A stretch of 64,000 bases of DNA, from contig NC_089315.1 in the NCBI RefSeq assembly GCF_036669915.1, positions 11,986,997 through 12,050,996 on the forward strand, given 5' to 3'. Made by a program: the position numbers and the translations under genes. The notes under the pieces were generated by a model. The model was not told where the DNA came from. It did not search any database and saw only the letters and a list, made by a program, of their open reading frames with translations. This stretch comes from Pocillopora verrucosa (Eukaryota; Cnidaria; Anthozoa; Scleractinia; Pocilloporidae). Numbering within the stretch: position 1 is the first letter of the stretch; every line of letters begins with the position of its first letter. This document shows positions 1 to 11,971 of the stretch, in pieces.

Positions 1-111
1 TGCATCAAGAAATCTGCTCTGCTCCTCGCTGAGTGTTATGTCTTCAAAGGGTGAATCAGTTAGGTCTTCTAGGGTTACTGTTGTGAGATACGGTTCAGAA
101 ACTGCCCTCAT
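1..111 (-). CDS. TRPC-like channel, first coding exon only (cut by window edge)
   Basis: On the minus strand an ATG at 111 opens 37 codons that run off the left edge without a stop. The peptide matches the first 37 residues of the TRPC-like gene starting at 10015 at about 23 of 37 positions, with no gaps. Shared blocks are TLED, TDS, DITL and EEQS.FLDA. The non-coding flank just upstream of both ATGs also looks alike, including a GAGTGTCGA stretch, so the duplication seems to have carried the proximal promoter. This is the start of a second, tandem TRPC paralogue in the same orientation. By comparison with its neighbour it should continue into ankyrin repeats. Substitutions are spread along the exon and the frame stays open, which favours a working gene over a pseudogene, but only this fragment is visible. 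Confidence 0.75.
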   Translation of the reverse strand, partial: MRAVSEPYLTTVTLEDLTDSPFEDITLSEEQSRFLDA

Positions 112-284
112 ACTCAGTTGACTTAAGATAACTACTTCAACTTGCGCGAGTGTCGAGCAATCATAAGAATTTGCGGTACTTATCAACCTTTGGTTGCGTG
201 ACCGATTTAACGAACAGCGTGACTAATATCGAACCTGGTCAGCGGCTTTGATATTGAGGGTAAGTATGTCATGTATGGGGAATT

Positions 285-575
285 ATAATAGCGGAGCTCG
301 CGCAGCCCCATGATTATATAAAATAGTAGTAACCTATCAGGCCGAAAAAATTTAGATGTACGACCGTACGACCGTATATGGTGCTACTTTTAACATGCGT
401 GGTCAAATGTACCGCAAGCACGCCAACGCCACGGCTTTGTCCAATAGTCCAGTGGCCAGTGCACTGGGCTCCGAGTCGGACGACCCGGCTTCTAGTCCTG
501 GCCGGGGCAAGGCGTTGAAACGTACGGAAAAAAAATGCGAGCTCCGCTTTTAGGCTTAGCTAAATCTATGTATTA
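285..575. repeat. dispersed repeat fragment with GGAGCTC inverted ends
   Basis: The stretch starts with a GCGGAGCTCGCGCAG block and ends with the inverted counterpart GCGAGCTCCGC followed by TTTTAGGCTTAGCTAAATCT. The second block recurs near 22226-22255 (CTCCGCTTTTAG then GGCTAAATCTAT), so the ends belong to a dispersed family. The interior is GC-richer than the flanks and happens to be open for 65 codons, but that peptide resembles nothing I know. The class of element is unknown. Confidence 0.4.
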
Positions 576-2534
576 GACATTACTGTATGTATGAAGAGTA
601 TGGAACATAACATGTATTAAGTAGATGGTTCCTCATACATGACTTCCCTACGACTAGGTGCGTCATGCACTTTTCACTCGTGCGTCACAAACCAGTCAAA
701 AATGGCGACGTCCGTGGTTCTTTGCGATACTGTTGATTTTAAAATAAGTTTACGCTCTTAGCAAAGCCAATAGTATTAAAATTACATTTGAGTGGAACTT
801 TCAAGTGGTGAAAACAAGTTATTAATTCATCACAATTTAATAACAAGATGCGAAATCAGTACAAGTGATAGGAAAAATAAAGTGATCCATAATAATCTAT
901 GAATCGTCAGCAAAAGTTTCAAGAACATTAGACTATAGGTCAAACCCTCGTTCTTGCTTTAAAGATCTCAAAATATTTTCATCGTACTGCGTACGATAAT
1001 TCTTAGGTATGTCACACTTTATTTAAACGAGCACTATTTAAGACATCTTCAACTGTAAGTCAAAATATCATTGCCATTTTAGCACATTTTTTCACTATTT
1101 TCTATAGCAACTGTTACAACTGTACGCTAAATGAAATTAACCCTATGACCTTAAAATTAAAACAACCTTCTTACCTTAGTTTCACTTTTTATTGCTACTA
1201 TAATCCTAACAATAACGACATTTTATTTTCTAAGGATGTCTAGTTTGACCAGTTTCTACTTCAGAAAACGCCACATCTTTTGTTCTGGGTTCGGCACGCC
1301 TACTAGTGCTGAAACAAATTCTGGAAAACATTGCTTATTATCCAAAAAACGCCTGTAGAGAGGTATTCCATACGAATTAGTTAGCGGTGAAAAGTAGTGC
1401 CTCGAAATCCTTGCAAAATTAGCAAATTCATCGGGAGGGAATTAACAACTGCGTAAGAGATCTTCGGGCAAGTAAATGATGGATTTTGAAAACCTAATCG
1501 TTTTCTCCGTTTACCATGTTAATTGAAAAACTACGTTTGACAGTTACAGGCACTTTAACACTTGTTATTCCATCTGCGTCTTTAGATTACGCGGTTTGAT
1601 ATTGAAGGAAACCTGAAGCTTTCGTATCTCCCTCTTAAAAGAAGTCATTTAAAAAACCAACCAGATTTCTTAGTAGGCGACTCAGTAAACACCGGAATAA
1701 GAAAGTTAAAACTAATATAAAGATGTTACAAAATTTATGACTACGACTTCCCAGTCGATCAGATCGTTTTTAACGCTTCATATTATTTGGAAAAAAAATA
1801 AAATTTTCGGAATTGAAAGAAATTTTTTTAGTATATCACCTTCAGTGTAGAAATTAAACAACGACTCTCCGAAAATGATGTGCGAACTTCGCTGTGACGT
1901 CATCGTTCACACTGGAGTGAGCGAGTGACATGTTCGCCTGTAGAGACACTAATATAACTAAAATTCCAGGCTGCGCCCATCCAACGAATCAGAAAACTAT
2001 GAAAAAGGAATGTAGAAGTTCTTAGACTGTCGGTATCGAATTCACAGTATAGCGTATATGTCCTTCTATGGTTTATGAGGACTTCCACTGCCTCTTTGAT
2101 GAAATTCCACCTTAGTTTTTTCCCTAAAGGAAATTACAACAAAGAAAAGACCCGTTAAAAACCCCCTTATAAACATACAAACCCATTACATATTTAATAT
2201 CTCAAAATAACAAGGAGGTTGCCTTTAAAAGAAGTATCTGTAAAGTAATCAACAGAAAACGATTGTGTGTTTGACACACGCCACTTAGGCATCTTTATTC
2301 CGTGTACTCGTCTGCATTATCCAGATCGCCTCAGTTTCCAGTTCTATCCACACTATCCTCGTCGTCCCGATTCATATAGGTCGTTAGAAATAGTTTGGAC
2401 TATCTTCCATATAATCTCTTCGATCACTCGCGGATAACTTGGAACACTCGGGGCGAACTCGGGAAACTTACGGAAACCAAGTCTAGGGCAACAACTGTGA
2501 TTATTTCACGTTGCTTTTTTGCAGAGGGCAGCTT
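576..2534. other. intergenic, no gene recognised
   Basis: AT-rich DNA between the two TRPC-like genes. I see no convincing exon, RNA gene or repeat with clear ends. The last coding exon of the gene starting at 10015 may lie in about 2340-2480 on the minus strand, where an open stretch follows a possible acceptor, but two frames compete and I do not call it. Confidence 0.4.
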
Positions 2535-2538
2535 TTAA

Positions 2539-2734
2539 CCCTTTAACTCTCAAGAGTGACCGAGACAGAATTTCAATATCAATACAATGTCAAGAAGACA
2601 AGTGATAAGAATAAAGATTTATATCAGTCGGGCAATTGTTGGTTGATTCAAAACCAAATTCTCCTAACAAACATCATGAGAACTGTATGGCGGACAGTAA
2701 GGAGAATTACTTTTGAGATCTGGGAGTGAAAGGG
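2539..2734 (+). repeat. TTAA-flanked foldback MITE, copy 1
   Basis: TTAA at 2535-2538 is followed by CCCTTTAACTC, and the far end reads GGGAGTGAAAGGG, its inverted counterpart. The interior contains the family signature GACAGAATTT, AAGTGATAAGAATAAAG, CAAATTCTCC and ACAGTAAGGAGAATTA. The right-hand TTAA has decayed to TGAA. TTAA targets and CCC.. termini are what piggyBac-type elements leave, so this is probably a non-autonomous piggyBac-type MITE. It has no coding capacity. Confidence 0.75.
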
Positions 2735-2871
2735 TGAAAGGAACGGGCACAACTAAGTTTCTGCTCATTAATGATTTTGTTTTATCACACTTGTTCCCGT
2801 TGCCGTCCTGGTTAGTGTCAAGTCCCTCCACTTGCACTCGAGGAAATTTTTGTCTCCCGATTAGCACTCAC

Positions 2872-5800
2872 CTCAGACTGTAGTTTAGTTGCGTCAGCAG
2901 GACCTTTCCTTTCTTCACTCCTTCTCAACATGCCTTGCAACTGTGCAATCAGGTCCTTTAGATCGCTACCGTCCCCCAGTCTCTCCGATGTAAGCTGAGG
3001 GGCATGGGGCTGACAGGGTTTCTTCGAATTCTCAAAAGTGAGTAGATACCGCTGGATCAAACGCCTCAGTATCACGCGACGCTTGATTAACAAAACCAGA
3101 AAATACGTTATTCGGTTTATATTCGTTCAAAGCCTTTATAGCTGCGTTATAAATAATACGCGATTCATTTGAACATATTATCGAGGTGTGGAGAGTCTTT
3201 GATCCAAACCGTCCACCATGGAAATGGGTAACCGGTCGTTTTCACCTACGAGTGGTTTCGCTAACGACCATGTCACTTAAGTCTTGGTTCGTTTCGCCAA
3301 CGAAAGTAATGAACCCCTCCCACAAGATATTCGAGAATCCAGTCGTTTCCAAACTCCAAGATTACCTCATTAAACGAAAATTCACTACAAGCCTTGTTAA
3401 CCGTCGTACTCAAGCCTCTATTACCTTCATACATTTTTCTTCGTGGTATATTTTTTTTATCACAGGGTTTAGGGGAATACCTTCTCATCAAAATTCATTG
3501 TTGGCACATCGATATCGAGGCTAGTGGCTAAATTATTCCTTGGAACGAAAATAAGTATAGGGTGTACCAAGTTGCATAATGTACACATACCCTCTGTATG
3601 TCTACTCTATCTTTCAATCGTGTCACTGATCTTTCTCTCCTGGTGCAGCATCCACGCTAAACAAAAAAGGGAAAAAGTAAGTAGCAAACAAAGTAAGAGT
3701 CTTCATCATTCTGCTAACTGTATGCAATAATGATCCTGTGGAACGTGCTGTGCACGACTACATTATCACGAATAACTGGAAAATGACAATATAAAATCTT
3801 CAAGCCTCTCCACGTACCAGAAACGGATCAGCGCAAAACCTCCTACAGAGACGGATTACCAAGTAAGGAGGAGGAATGAGGTTGAATGGCGACGGCATAA
3901 CGTCACCTTCATCCAGAAATGACATCCACATTCGAGTTCTCGAGAACTTCCACTGAATATCTTCATCATCCTTAAAAAACAGTTGTAAAATGTTATTAAG
4001 AGGTCTCCGGAAAGTTATTAGCAAAAACGCTGTTGAAAGTTATCATATTCCGTGAGAAGCGCATCAAAGCGCGGTGAGTCTTGGCTTAATCGCAGCGATG
4101 AATCGCGATATTTTGATCCAAAATTTTTGAAGTTATACCTTCAGTACTACAAAAATTATACTTCTACTGGTTTATCTTACCACGACCCTCTGAAACGAGT
4201 TCGACATCATGGCAATCAGCATGTTTAGGGCGACCAAAATGGAGATGATAGTGTATAATGCCAGAAGTACTTCCCCTGTGTATTGACTGATAATGAACCT
4301 CTTGTCTGTGCTCAGGTCCGAGAGACTTGACTTTCCAAACAAATCCCAGAATAGGAACCTCAAACTCCCTCCGAATCTGTAAAAATTAAACCAGTGAACA
4401 ACAGTGTAAAATGACACTTTTTCCCTTCCTTTTTTTTTACCGCACTATAATTCAAATTTCAACACGATCGCTACAATGGCAAGAAATATATAGAAACTAA
4501 AACTGAGCTATTTCTCGTTGCCTTTTAAAAACTGTTGCATATCATGAACAAATCATCAGTTTATTGACAATTTTATAGTATCCCTAAAGAACTAATACTT
4601 AATGCGACTCATAGGAGTTTTCCAACCGAAAGAAGTACGGAAAGACATACGCGCGTCGCCGTGCTAACGAGTAGGAACGCGCAAGAAACAAATATATAGG
4701 CTCCAGGTATTTTTAACTGGCGTAGTATAACAGCGAGAAGTCGTGATAGTAAAACCAGGCTTTAAGTTGCGTCTCCACATACAAATTTCCTCGGGGACCA
4801 ATCATTAGTTATCGTCTGGGAGGGGACGGAGGATTTGATTTTTTTAAGGTGGGGATGGGCAGGGGGGGGGGGGTCACATGGTTTTCAGGGGAAACAGGTG
4901 GGAATCAGTCGTCGCTATCAGGGAATTGTCAACTTTCTTTCATTGGTAATGTTGAGTGCGGTAATTCTTAAAATCAGTGACCTTGGGTGAGGTAAATGTA
5001 GCATGACGTATTGTTATCCTCTACCAATCAGGGCACGAGTATCTCCATTGTCACCTGGGTAAACATACTTAATACATATGAATATCTAGTGCTTACTTGG
5101 AAAATTTGTGTTCGGTTGTATTCCGCATAAACTTTTCCCTTGTTTCTACATACTGGGAGTAAACCTTCCGCTCAGCCCAACCGAATGCAAGGAACAATAG
5201 CAAAAACAGGAACAGAAACTTGACGATGTCTCGCATCATTTTGACCAAGCACAGCTGCAGAGGCCCGAGAACGGAGCTTACTTGAAAAAAATTAGAAGCA
5301 TGAACGAAGCTCAACACCAGACCGATGGAAAATGCAGCATTGGACAAAAGAAGAAGATTATATGCGTGCACTTGGGCTTTGTCGCCAAATACCTCGCCAA
5401 TGGGTATTACCGAGCCTCCAAATTCTTGCTCTGTCATGAAAAACCCAGCAAGCCAAAGGAATCCTGATAACACGAAGAGCCCTAACATGAACAATGTGAC
5501 GAGGTTCCAGTATTGTGAGAGATAACGCTCTTTTCCCTGGCGAAATGCTTCCTTTCCCTCTTGGAACAACAAACCGGCGATCCACAGCGATATGAGCGAA
5601 TCTGATCGAGAAGAACAACAACATACTGGTCAATGAGGAAGTTAGCTTTCCTTTTTCGCCCCAAGTGATATGCCACTCAATAAAACTCATCTCCAACAGC
5701 CCTTCGATACAACGTTCAGTAACGTTACTTTAATTATAATGGATGAAATGAATAGACCATTACGAGACGCAAATCGTTTATAATTCAGAATCATATCACG

Positions 5801-8800
5801 GTGTGGATGACCTCTCAAAAAATAGAGCAAGCAAACCGTCTAAAGCGCGGACGAACGTGAGTCACTAAGCCGCTATTCATTTTAGTTTTATATCCGATTA
5901 AGTTTTCTGAATCAAACACTCAGAGGCGAAGCAAAACCAAAGCCATCCGAAGTAACGTTTGACAATTGACTGGGAATTGCCCTACCCCCCCCCCCCCGGA
6001 ATTGCCTATATATTTAATTTCCGTCCATTTACCCGCGCGGCAGATTACCCGCGTCGGTCAATCTTTGCAATAACGAGAAAAAAATTTCAACAGATTACCC
6101 ACACCCAAATACAAAAGGAAATCGTCGACTCGCACAAATTTACTTCATTGTTTTTGTGGACATGATATCCTTTAGCGTGCAATTAATAAATTTCACACTT
6201 TGTCTTCGCTGATTCTTTGAGAATGATATTACTGTTCTCAAAAAAGCGATATCTCGAGATCTACTGAGTCGGAGAAATCGTTTGAAACGGGAAAGTACTC
6301 TTTAACTCAAGGCAAGGCTAGGTAAGAAAATTTCACTGAGTGGTCGAATATTCTGTCGCGCCATTACACTTAATTTGTGCGGCGCCACGAAATGAACATG
6401 TCGGCATCATTTTCCGTGTGAATTGCTCTGAAGCCAGCTTTTTCACGACTAAATTCTTTTATTTTCAAGTTCACTACCTGTGTAAGGCCTAGTTCAAACG
6501 TCGATCTTTACATGTACCGAACCTAATTGCAATTTGGGTCGACTCGAATAATTAAGAGCGGCAGTTGATTCAAACGTCTATACAAATCTGCCGATCCTAA
6601 TTGATTCAAACGTCGATCTTTACATGTACTTAATAGAAACGTTAGGTTCGGTACATGTAAAGATCGACGTTTGAACTAGGCCTAAGTGAGAATTGTTTTT
6701 TGAACTTAAAAAAGAAACAAGCTGTGAAATTGACTAGGCAAGAAAGTAAGAGTACAAACAAGATAAAAGCTTTTTTATCGAGTTTTGCAGGTAGGTTTCA
6801 AGGCTGTGCTCTAGGAAAATTTTCAAGGCGCCCTTTGGGCGCCTAACCATGACAAGTAGGTCGCCCAGCCTTCCAGGTTGGTCGCCCGAATTGATTAATT
6901 AATAAATAATTAATTGATTATTAATTAATAATCCATTTTATAGTTGAATCAGTTAATAATTAACAATAAAAAATCCTTATTCAGAGATTTTGATTCATGC
7001 ATGGACTTCAAAGTTTATCTAGGTCTCTTTAGAGAAAGTTACAGTGAATCGGGAAGCCTTCGTCATTGCAACTTACTATTTGCAAGAAAGTTAAAATTTC
7101 AGAAAGTAGACGAAACCATTAATAGGATGTTTAATTAAAACTTGATTGCAAGTTTGTGCGACATCCGGCCGAGGAAACCACTGTTGAATGACAATCTTTA
7201 CTAATCCGTGACGTTTTGAAAGAGTATCGTTGTATACTTCTTACAGTCCCAGGGAATCCGCAGAATTGCTCTCGCTCAATATTCACTTCACCGGGCACGG
7301 GTGGCGAAGCGAGTTACTATATTTAGCAGTCACGTACTCTATTTTGGCGAACTTGTGATATCATGAAATCCTGTTATAAATTAACCACATACATGTTAAA
7401 ACCGCTAAGAAAATTTCTTTGAAGACCACTAAAAAAGGTTTCGAAACAAAAGTGTTCTTACATTAAAGTTTCATTTTCGTCAAATTTTGATCGAATGATC
7501 ACAATTAAGAGCAAGTCGCCAAATATGGTGCTGATAAACATCTTGCATACCACGGACGAAGCTAATTAAATAAACACAAATTTGCATAAAGGACGGTTTC
7601 GTTTTATTAATCACGCGCTCCACTATTGAAACTGCTTTTCGGGCTATCGGGAGCCGGGGAGCACGATGGAGTTTCTTTTTGTTTCGTTCCGTTCCGTTCC
7701 GTTTCTATACGTTTGCTGGTTTCGTTTCGGGTTTTCACACAAGCCGAAATCTATGCGCCCGGACGGGCGACCGCTTTTCTTTTTCAGTCGCCCGAGACCA
7801 AATGTTAGTCGCCTGAGGCGACCGGGCGCCGCTAGAGCACAGCCTTGGGTTTCCGATTTGTATCGGCTTTCATCGAGAGCATTAAAGTCTCTCATAATAA
7901 CGAGCAATCTGCGCGAAATAAATGAGTTATTACACAGGTTTTTTGAAGAGTATCTTTAGTGGATCTTATCATCTAATTTTTTTTCCTGCTTAAAGTTTAA
8001 AACTATACCGGAAGTTTTAAAATCATCGTATTACCCGCACCTTCCTATAGTACCCGCGCCAAGAACTGTTTGTGGAAAAATTAACAGTTTACCCGCATGT
8101 AATCGGCCGGGAATTACGGTAGCTATACCACTGAGATACGCATCAATTGGTTGGGTAACAATTTATAAGAGCAAATGAATAACAAACGTTTAAAAAATCT
8201 TGATAACTACCTACCAATGAATGAAAACTTAAGCACATCAAACAACTTGTCCTGGATCGACGAAAATATGAGCAGGATAAGAAAGCAGCAGAACGACCCC
8301 GCGTGACTTACAAACTTGAAGAATGGTTTCCTCAGCATTTTGCTGACTTGAGAGTTAGGCGCCAGGAAATAAAATACAGCGAACACCGGCAGCAGTAATG
8401 TTAAAAACATACTACATATCACTTTCTTTAGGAAGCCAAAATCTTCCCATCCTCCTAATCTGTCGTACAGCACCGAGTTGAGCATAAGCTGGCTGTAAGG
8501 GTGAGCAACAAACTAGAGGAAAAAAGATGTTATGTGTAGATTTAAACCCATCGGCATGTAGTTGACTATGTCTTGATGAAAACAACTTTGAAACACGAAG
8601 TTTTGTACAACGATGGCGTTTCCTTAACTTTAATTTAACATTTGAGAGTATTTTGCGGGTGTTTCAGAATAATTAACAAACTTAGTTGTAGATGGTACCA
8701 TACCAAAACTGTATCTCATAAGAAATTGATCATAAACACTTTTTTCTCAAGCGCTGTAAAAACGGTGGACATTGACGCTGTTATGGAATGACCATGTTGC

Positions 8801-10015
8801 CAGAGATATGCGTGACCATTAATTACACTAAACATAAATTGACTCTTGTAATTAACTTCTACTATTTTGTTCCAAATTCTGTTCATTAAAGAAGCCTTGT
8901 CCCTGTTTGTACCCGATGCAAAGTTTAACTGAAATTTTGAAACAGTCATTTGACGGAATGCGATTCCAAACTCAATTTCACTGATTTTTCCCTCCTGATC
9001 ACCACAACAACTACTTCTTACGCAGTAACGCATGATAGTATGTTATAGGGGGTACCTTTTCATTACCATTAGCAATGGCAAAATTCAGCACGCTGAGCTT
9101 TTGGGCTTCTGGTCCTCCCCTGACTTCGACATGCTGTACTTGATCAATACCTGGTACCTCCATTACACAGCTTATTTCTTCCATCGTGCGGCATTTGGCG
9201 AGAAGTGCCACTGCAAATTCTTCGCAGTTGTTAGACAACTGTTTGTAGTCCGCTTTGAATTCGTACTCTGTATCCACGAGATTCTCCAACTTCCGATTCA
9301 AAAGGAAAGCTCGAACGATCGGATCTTTGGACGAAGTTAAGTCTTGTTCTTCAACCAGCTGCTCGCTGTATTTGTCGAGTAAATACGACATGCACATGTA
9401 TACAGGACTAGTTAGCGCTCGATAACTCTGCAAACGGTAAAGAGAAGTCCCCAATCGCTTTCCCAAGCGCATGCATTCATCGCATTCACAGGATCTATCA
9501 TGGAATGCTGGTTCTTCAATGGTGAAACCCTTCGACAAGAAAAGCTTCACAATCTCCTGGTTGTCATTGTGGGCAGCCAACATCAAAGGGGAAACGAATC
9601 TACTATACTGAACCTGGCTCGTCTGCTGTTCGGAAGACACATTGCTCGAACTGGTTGGTCGACTCTCCGAGTCCTCCACGAAATCGAGCAACGCTCTCAC
9701 CCACTCGACCGAATCTTTCGCAACAGCTTGTAGCAAGGCATTCCCCACTTCAGCTCCATTCTCAAGAAGAAACTTGGCGATATTGTGGTGGTCGTTGTTT
9801 ACTGCTAGCTGCAAAGCTGTTTCTCCAGACAAATTCGTGCAGTTCACATCGACATGTTTCTCCAGCACGTACAAACGAACACCATGTGCGTCGCCACCAC
9901 GTGCTGCATCAAGAAATTTGCTCTGCTCCTCGCCGAGTGTTATGTCTCCAACACGTGAATCAGTAAAATCTTCGAGGGTTATTGCAGCAAAGTGGGGTTT
10001 AGAACTTGCCATCAT
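2872..10015 (-). CDS. TRPC-like cation channel (ankyrin repeats, six-TM pore, TRP box)
   Basis: Minus-strand exons with matching phases are 9056-10015, 8215-8512, 5601-5097, 4376-4181, 3970-3818 and 3081-2872. That is 774 codons, with a last exon still missing. Residues about 30-170 are ankyrin repeats and about 175-285 form a TRP_2-type linker (CECDECMRLGKRLG..., NNCEEFAVALLAKCR). Exons 2-4 hold the hydrophobic S1-S6 segments. The pore helix keeps the LFW motif (RFLFWDLFG) and S6 reads LVALNMLIAMMSNSF. Exon 5 starts with the TRP-box region (IQWKFSRTRMWMSFLDEG) and PFNLIPPP, both typical of TRPC. Exon 6 is a basic C-terminal helix (RRVILRRLIQRYL). TRPC channels are plasma-membrane Ca2+/Na+ channels, usually gated downstream of phospholipase C. 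The start is supported by the paralogue at 111. The intron between exons 2 and 3 (5602-8214) is full of transposon debris. Confidence 0.9.
6486..6682. mobile_element. Harbinger-like MITE (TAA target duplication) inside a TRPC intron
   Basis: A 197-bp foldback. GGCCTAGTTCAAACGTCGAT at the left is mirrored at the right end, and the paired arms run about 40 bp (6486-6526 against 6642-6682). TAA occurs directly outside both ends (6483-6485 and 6683-6685). A 3-bp TAA/TTA duplication with GG..CC termini is the signature of PIF/Harbinger elements. An extra internal direct copy of the arm lies at 6601-6630. There is no transposase, so the element is non-autonomous. Confidence 0.75.
6799..7847. mobile_element. 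about 1-kb element with inverted ends and subterminal GTCGCCC repeats
   Basis: CAAGGCTGTGCTCTAG at 6799 is mirrored by CTAGAGCACAGCCTTG ending at 7847. Inside both ends are GGCGCC-type blocks and several copies of GTCGCCC or its relatives (near 6861-6890 on the left and 7770-7830 on the right). Terminal inverted repeats plus clustered subterminal hexamers are typical of DNA transposons such as hAT, where they bind transposase. I find no exact 8-bp target duplication and no transposase frame. An AT palindrome (about 6893-6935) lies inside. The class is uncertain. Confidence 0.55.
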
Positions 10016-10402
10016 ACTCGACGACTAAGGATATTTGGCAGAGTGTCGATAAATCATGCATGATTTGTTCACGTGAATTATTCACGCGTTTACATTGGTT
10101 CAACCAATGTTCCCTATGATTTATTGTAGAACAGACGAATTGACGACGTCACCGTTGAAATTTTTTTTAGCTTTTTATCTGCAGCGTTAAAATTTGATGA
10201 ATTTTGCAACCGGAAATTTGATAATCTATTTAGCACCGGTTATGTAGAACGCCCGAGGTATACGTTTATTATTCTGCGGAGTTGGATGATTACCGTCATC
10301 CTAGATTTCTCCGTGACTCAAGCTAAGTCACAAAGTCACTTATTCCTTTTCTGTTGACTTTGCCGCGGTCCTTACGTTAGTTCCCGCATTTCATCAACCA
10401 CT
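10016..10402. promoter_or_regulatory. upstream region of the TRPC-like gene
   Basis: About 390 bp of non-coding DNA precede the TRPC start. The first 50 bases resemble the flank upstream of the paralogue at 111. ATTCACGTGAATTATTCACGCGTTT-type repeats lie around 10067-10092, where TTCACGTGAA is a perfect palindrome containing the E-box CACGTG. I see no clear TATA box. Regulatory function is inferred from position only. Confidence 0.3.
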
Positions 10403-10615
10403 TTAGTATTTCCAATTTGTCATGGCATCAACTTGTTCCAAAGTCTTAATCTGCATAACTCTCCATGTTAAGTAAAGAATGAAAAGCCATGAAAAGCACC
10501 CGACAACGATTTTGCTAAAAACCGCAAGGCCTTCAATTCTTTCCCTCTGAACCGCAAATCCGGCCAGAATGAAGGCTCCGTGTAGACTCTTGTTTATCAT
10601 ATAAAAAAAATACAC
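10403..10615 (-). CDS. small hydrophobic ORF or exon, unrecognised
   Basis: A 70-codon frame about 390 bp upstream of the TRPC start, on the same strand. It has two hydrophobic stretches (GAFILAGFAV and KIVVGCFSWLFILYLTW) separated by a charged loop RERIEG, and ends TNWKY then stop, which looks like a small membrane protein or the last exon of one. I do not recognise the family. Possible acceptors lie inside the frame (after GGTTCAG and ATAAACAAG), so it could be a C-terminal exon of a gene lying further right. It could also be chance in AT-rich DNA. Confidence 0.3.
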   Translation of the reverse strand: MYFFYMINKSLHGAFILAGFAVQRERIEGLAVFSKIVVGCFSWLFILYLTWRVMQIKTLEQVDAMTNWKY

Positions 10616-10809
10616 TCTATGTTGCTATGCGTCTGGGCAGTGATAGATCACGGTAGACTTGGTAAGAACATCAGTCACACACTCGGCTGCATCTCTTGTA
10701 AGTGACGCTTGGCTGCACCTCGTGTGTCACTTTGTTATTCTTACCACATTTTGACGTCATCTGCTATCTATTTTCTGAACGGACGCACGACAACATGGAA
10801 TCTTGTTAA

Positions 10810-11967
10810 GGTTACTTCCCACCTTCGCGAGTGTGCTTCGGGGAAACATTCGTACGCGCGCTAGTTTCCCTAAAATCCTAGCAAACTATATATCAGAAGA
10901 AAGCTTAATAAATGCAGTTTACAATGAAAATATGATTGAGGTGACTTTTCCTTTAAGGATGAGTCAGGAGCCGGTAAGGCGCGAAACGACCGAAGGTTCC
11001 TGTATTGAATTTATCGGGTATTGGATGCTGCAGCACGAGCAAAATGGCTGCACACTGTCCTTTACAAGGCATCAGTCAGGCTTTTTCGATATTCCGATTG
11101 GTTGAGTAGATATGGGCATCTAAAAGTTAGAATAGCTGAAAATATGCGAGCCGTCTTATGTAAATCGATGCTGTGGGACAAATATTTCAAATATCAAAAT
11201 TTCCCGACAAATTTTCGTTTGTCATTATTCTTAAGATGTTTCGGCGAAATTTGACGAGAATCGGTCAAATCTATATACCCTATAAATTCGCTCAAAGTGG
11301 CTGTATTCCTCCCAAAATGCCAATGTCCCAATGGGACAAGAGAACTTCCTGGCGTCTATGACGATGGATCAAGATTTCTCGCGAGAAGTAACCCATTACA
11401 GCCACGTATTTTTTTTTTATCTCGATCACTCAGTGGAGCGTTGAGGAGGACGACACAACAACGACCTTCAGGTATGGAAAATTTTGGTTTGACAGCGACT
11501 TCTTAGCTCAAAATCTGGACGCCAGCGTGGAGCTCCGCCAGTACCAGTTACTTTCACAAAGGAATTTATTTCTTTTCTTGACGGACTGGTACCCTGTCTT
11601 TCTTCCTATAGCCTGTTTTCTTTTTCTTCCGGTTTTGATTTTTCTACGAGCAAAGATTTTTCCATAAACAAAGAACATCCACGGGGTAATTTTGTAAAGT
11701 GCGCGATGTAAACAAAATATGGAAATAGGATGAAAATCGAGCCCCAACAGGAGCGGTTGACGCGAAAATTCCCCAGGGGATTCACCCTGGTCTGACACCT
11801 TCCTCATTTATTAACTTTTATTTGAAAATACGTTTTTCTAAATAACTCGGGTGCTTTTAAAGATTTCAGATACTTTATTATGGAAATGTTTGGTTGAATG
11901 TTTGAATTCAGTTTAGTCAAATAAAAGAAAAATCGATTTTTGCGGCCTCTGAAGGTGGGAAGTAACC
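10810..11967. mobile_element. 1.16-kb TTAA-flanked element with 17-bp perfect inverted ends
   Basis: GGTTACTTCCCACCTTC at 10810-10826 is repeated as an exact inverted copy ending at 11967. TTAA lies directly outside both ends (10806-10809 and 11968-11971). TTAA duplication plus short perfect inverted ends points to a piggyBac-type transposon. The interior has only short open frames (the longest about 100 codons) and I recognise no transposase, so this is a non-autonomous or internally deleted copy. Its exact inverted ends suggest recent insertion. Its right TTAA is also the terminal TTAA of the MITE that follows. Confidence 0.75.
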
Positions 11968-11971
11968 TTAA

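Noticed and set aside
356..553. 65-codon open frame with GC-rich composition
   Set aside because: Lies inside a dispersed repeat fragment, has no recognisable motif, and its end is repeat sequence shared with 22226-22255.
3186..3730. Two plus-strand frames between TRPC exons
   Set aside because: No family resemblance and they lie in a minus-strand intron.
5975..8115. A single 2.1-kb transposon spanning ACCCGC-rich blocks at both ends
   Set aside because: The ACCCGC motifs are in the same, not inverted, orientation and the region clearly contains at least two other elements; ends could not be defined.
8716..9033. 105-codon frame on minus within the first TRPC intron
   Set aside because: It directly follows the GT donor at 9055 in the intron and matches no TRPC region; the phase-0 join 9056 to 8512 is much better.
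10803..11506. Overlapping 60-100-codon frames
   Set aside because: All within the TTAA-flanked element, with no transposase motif and no splice support.
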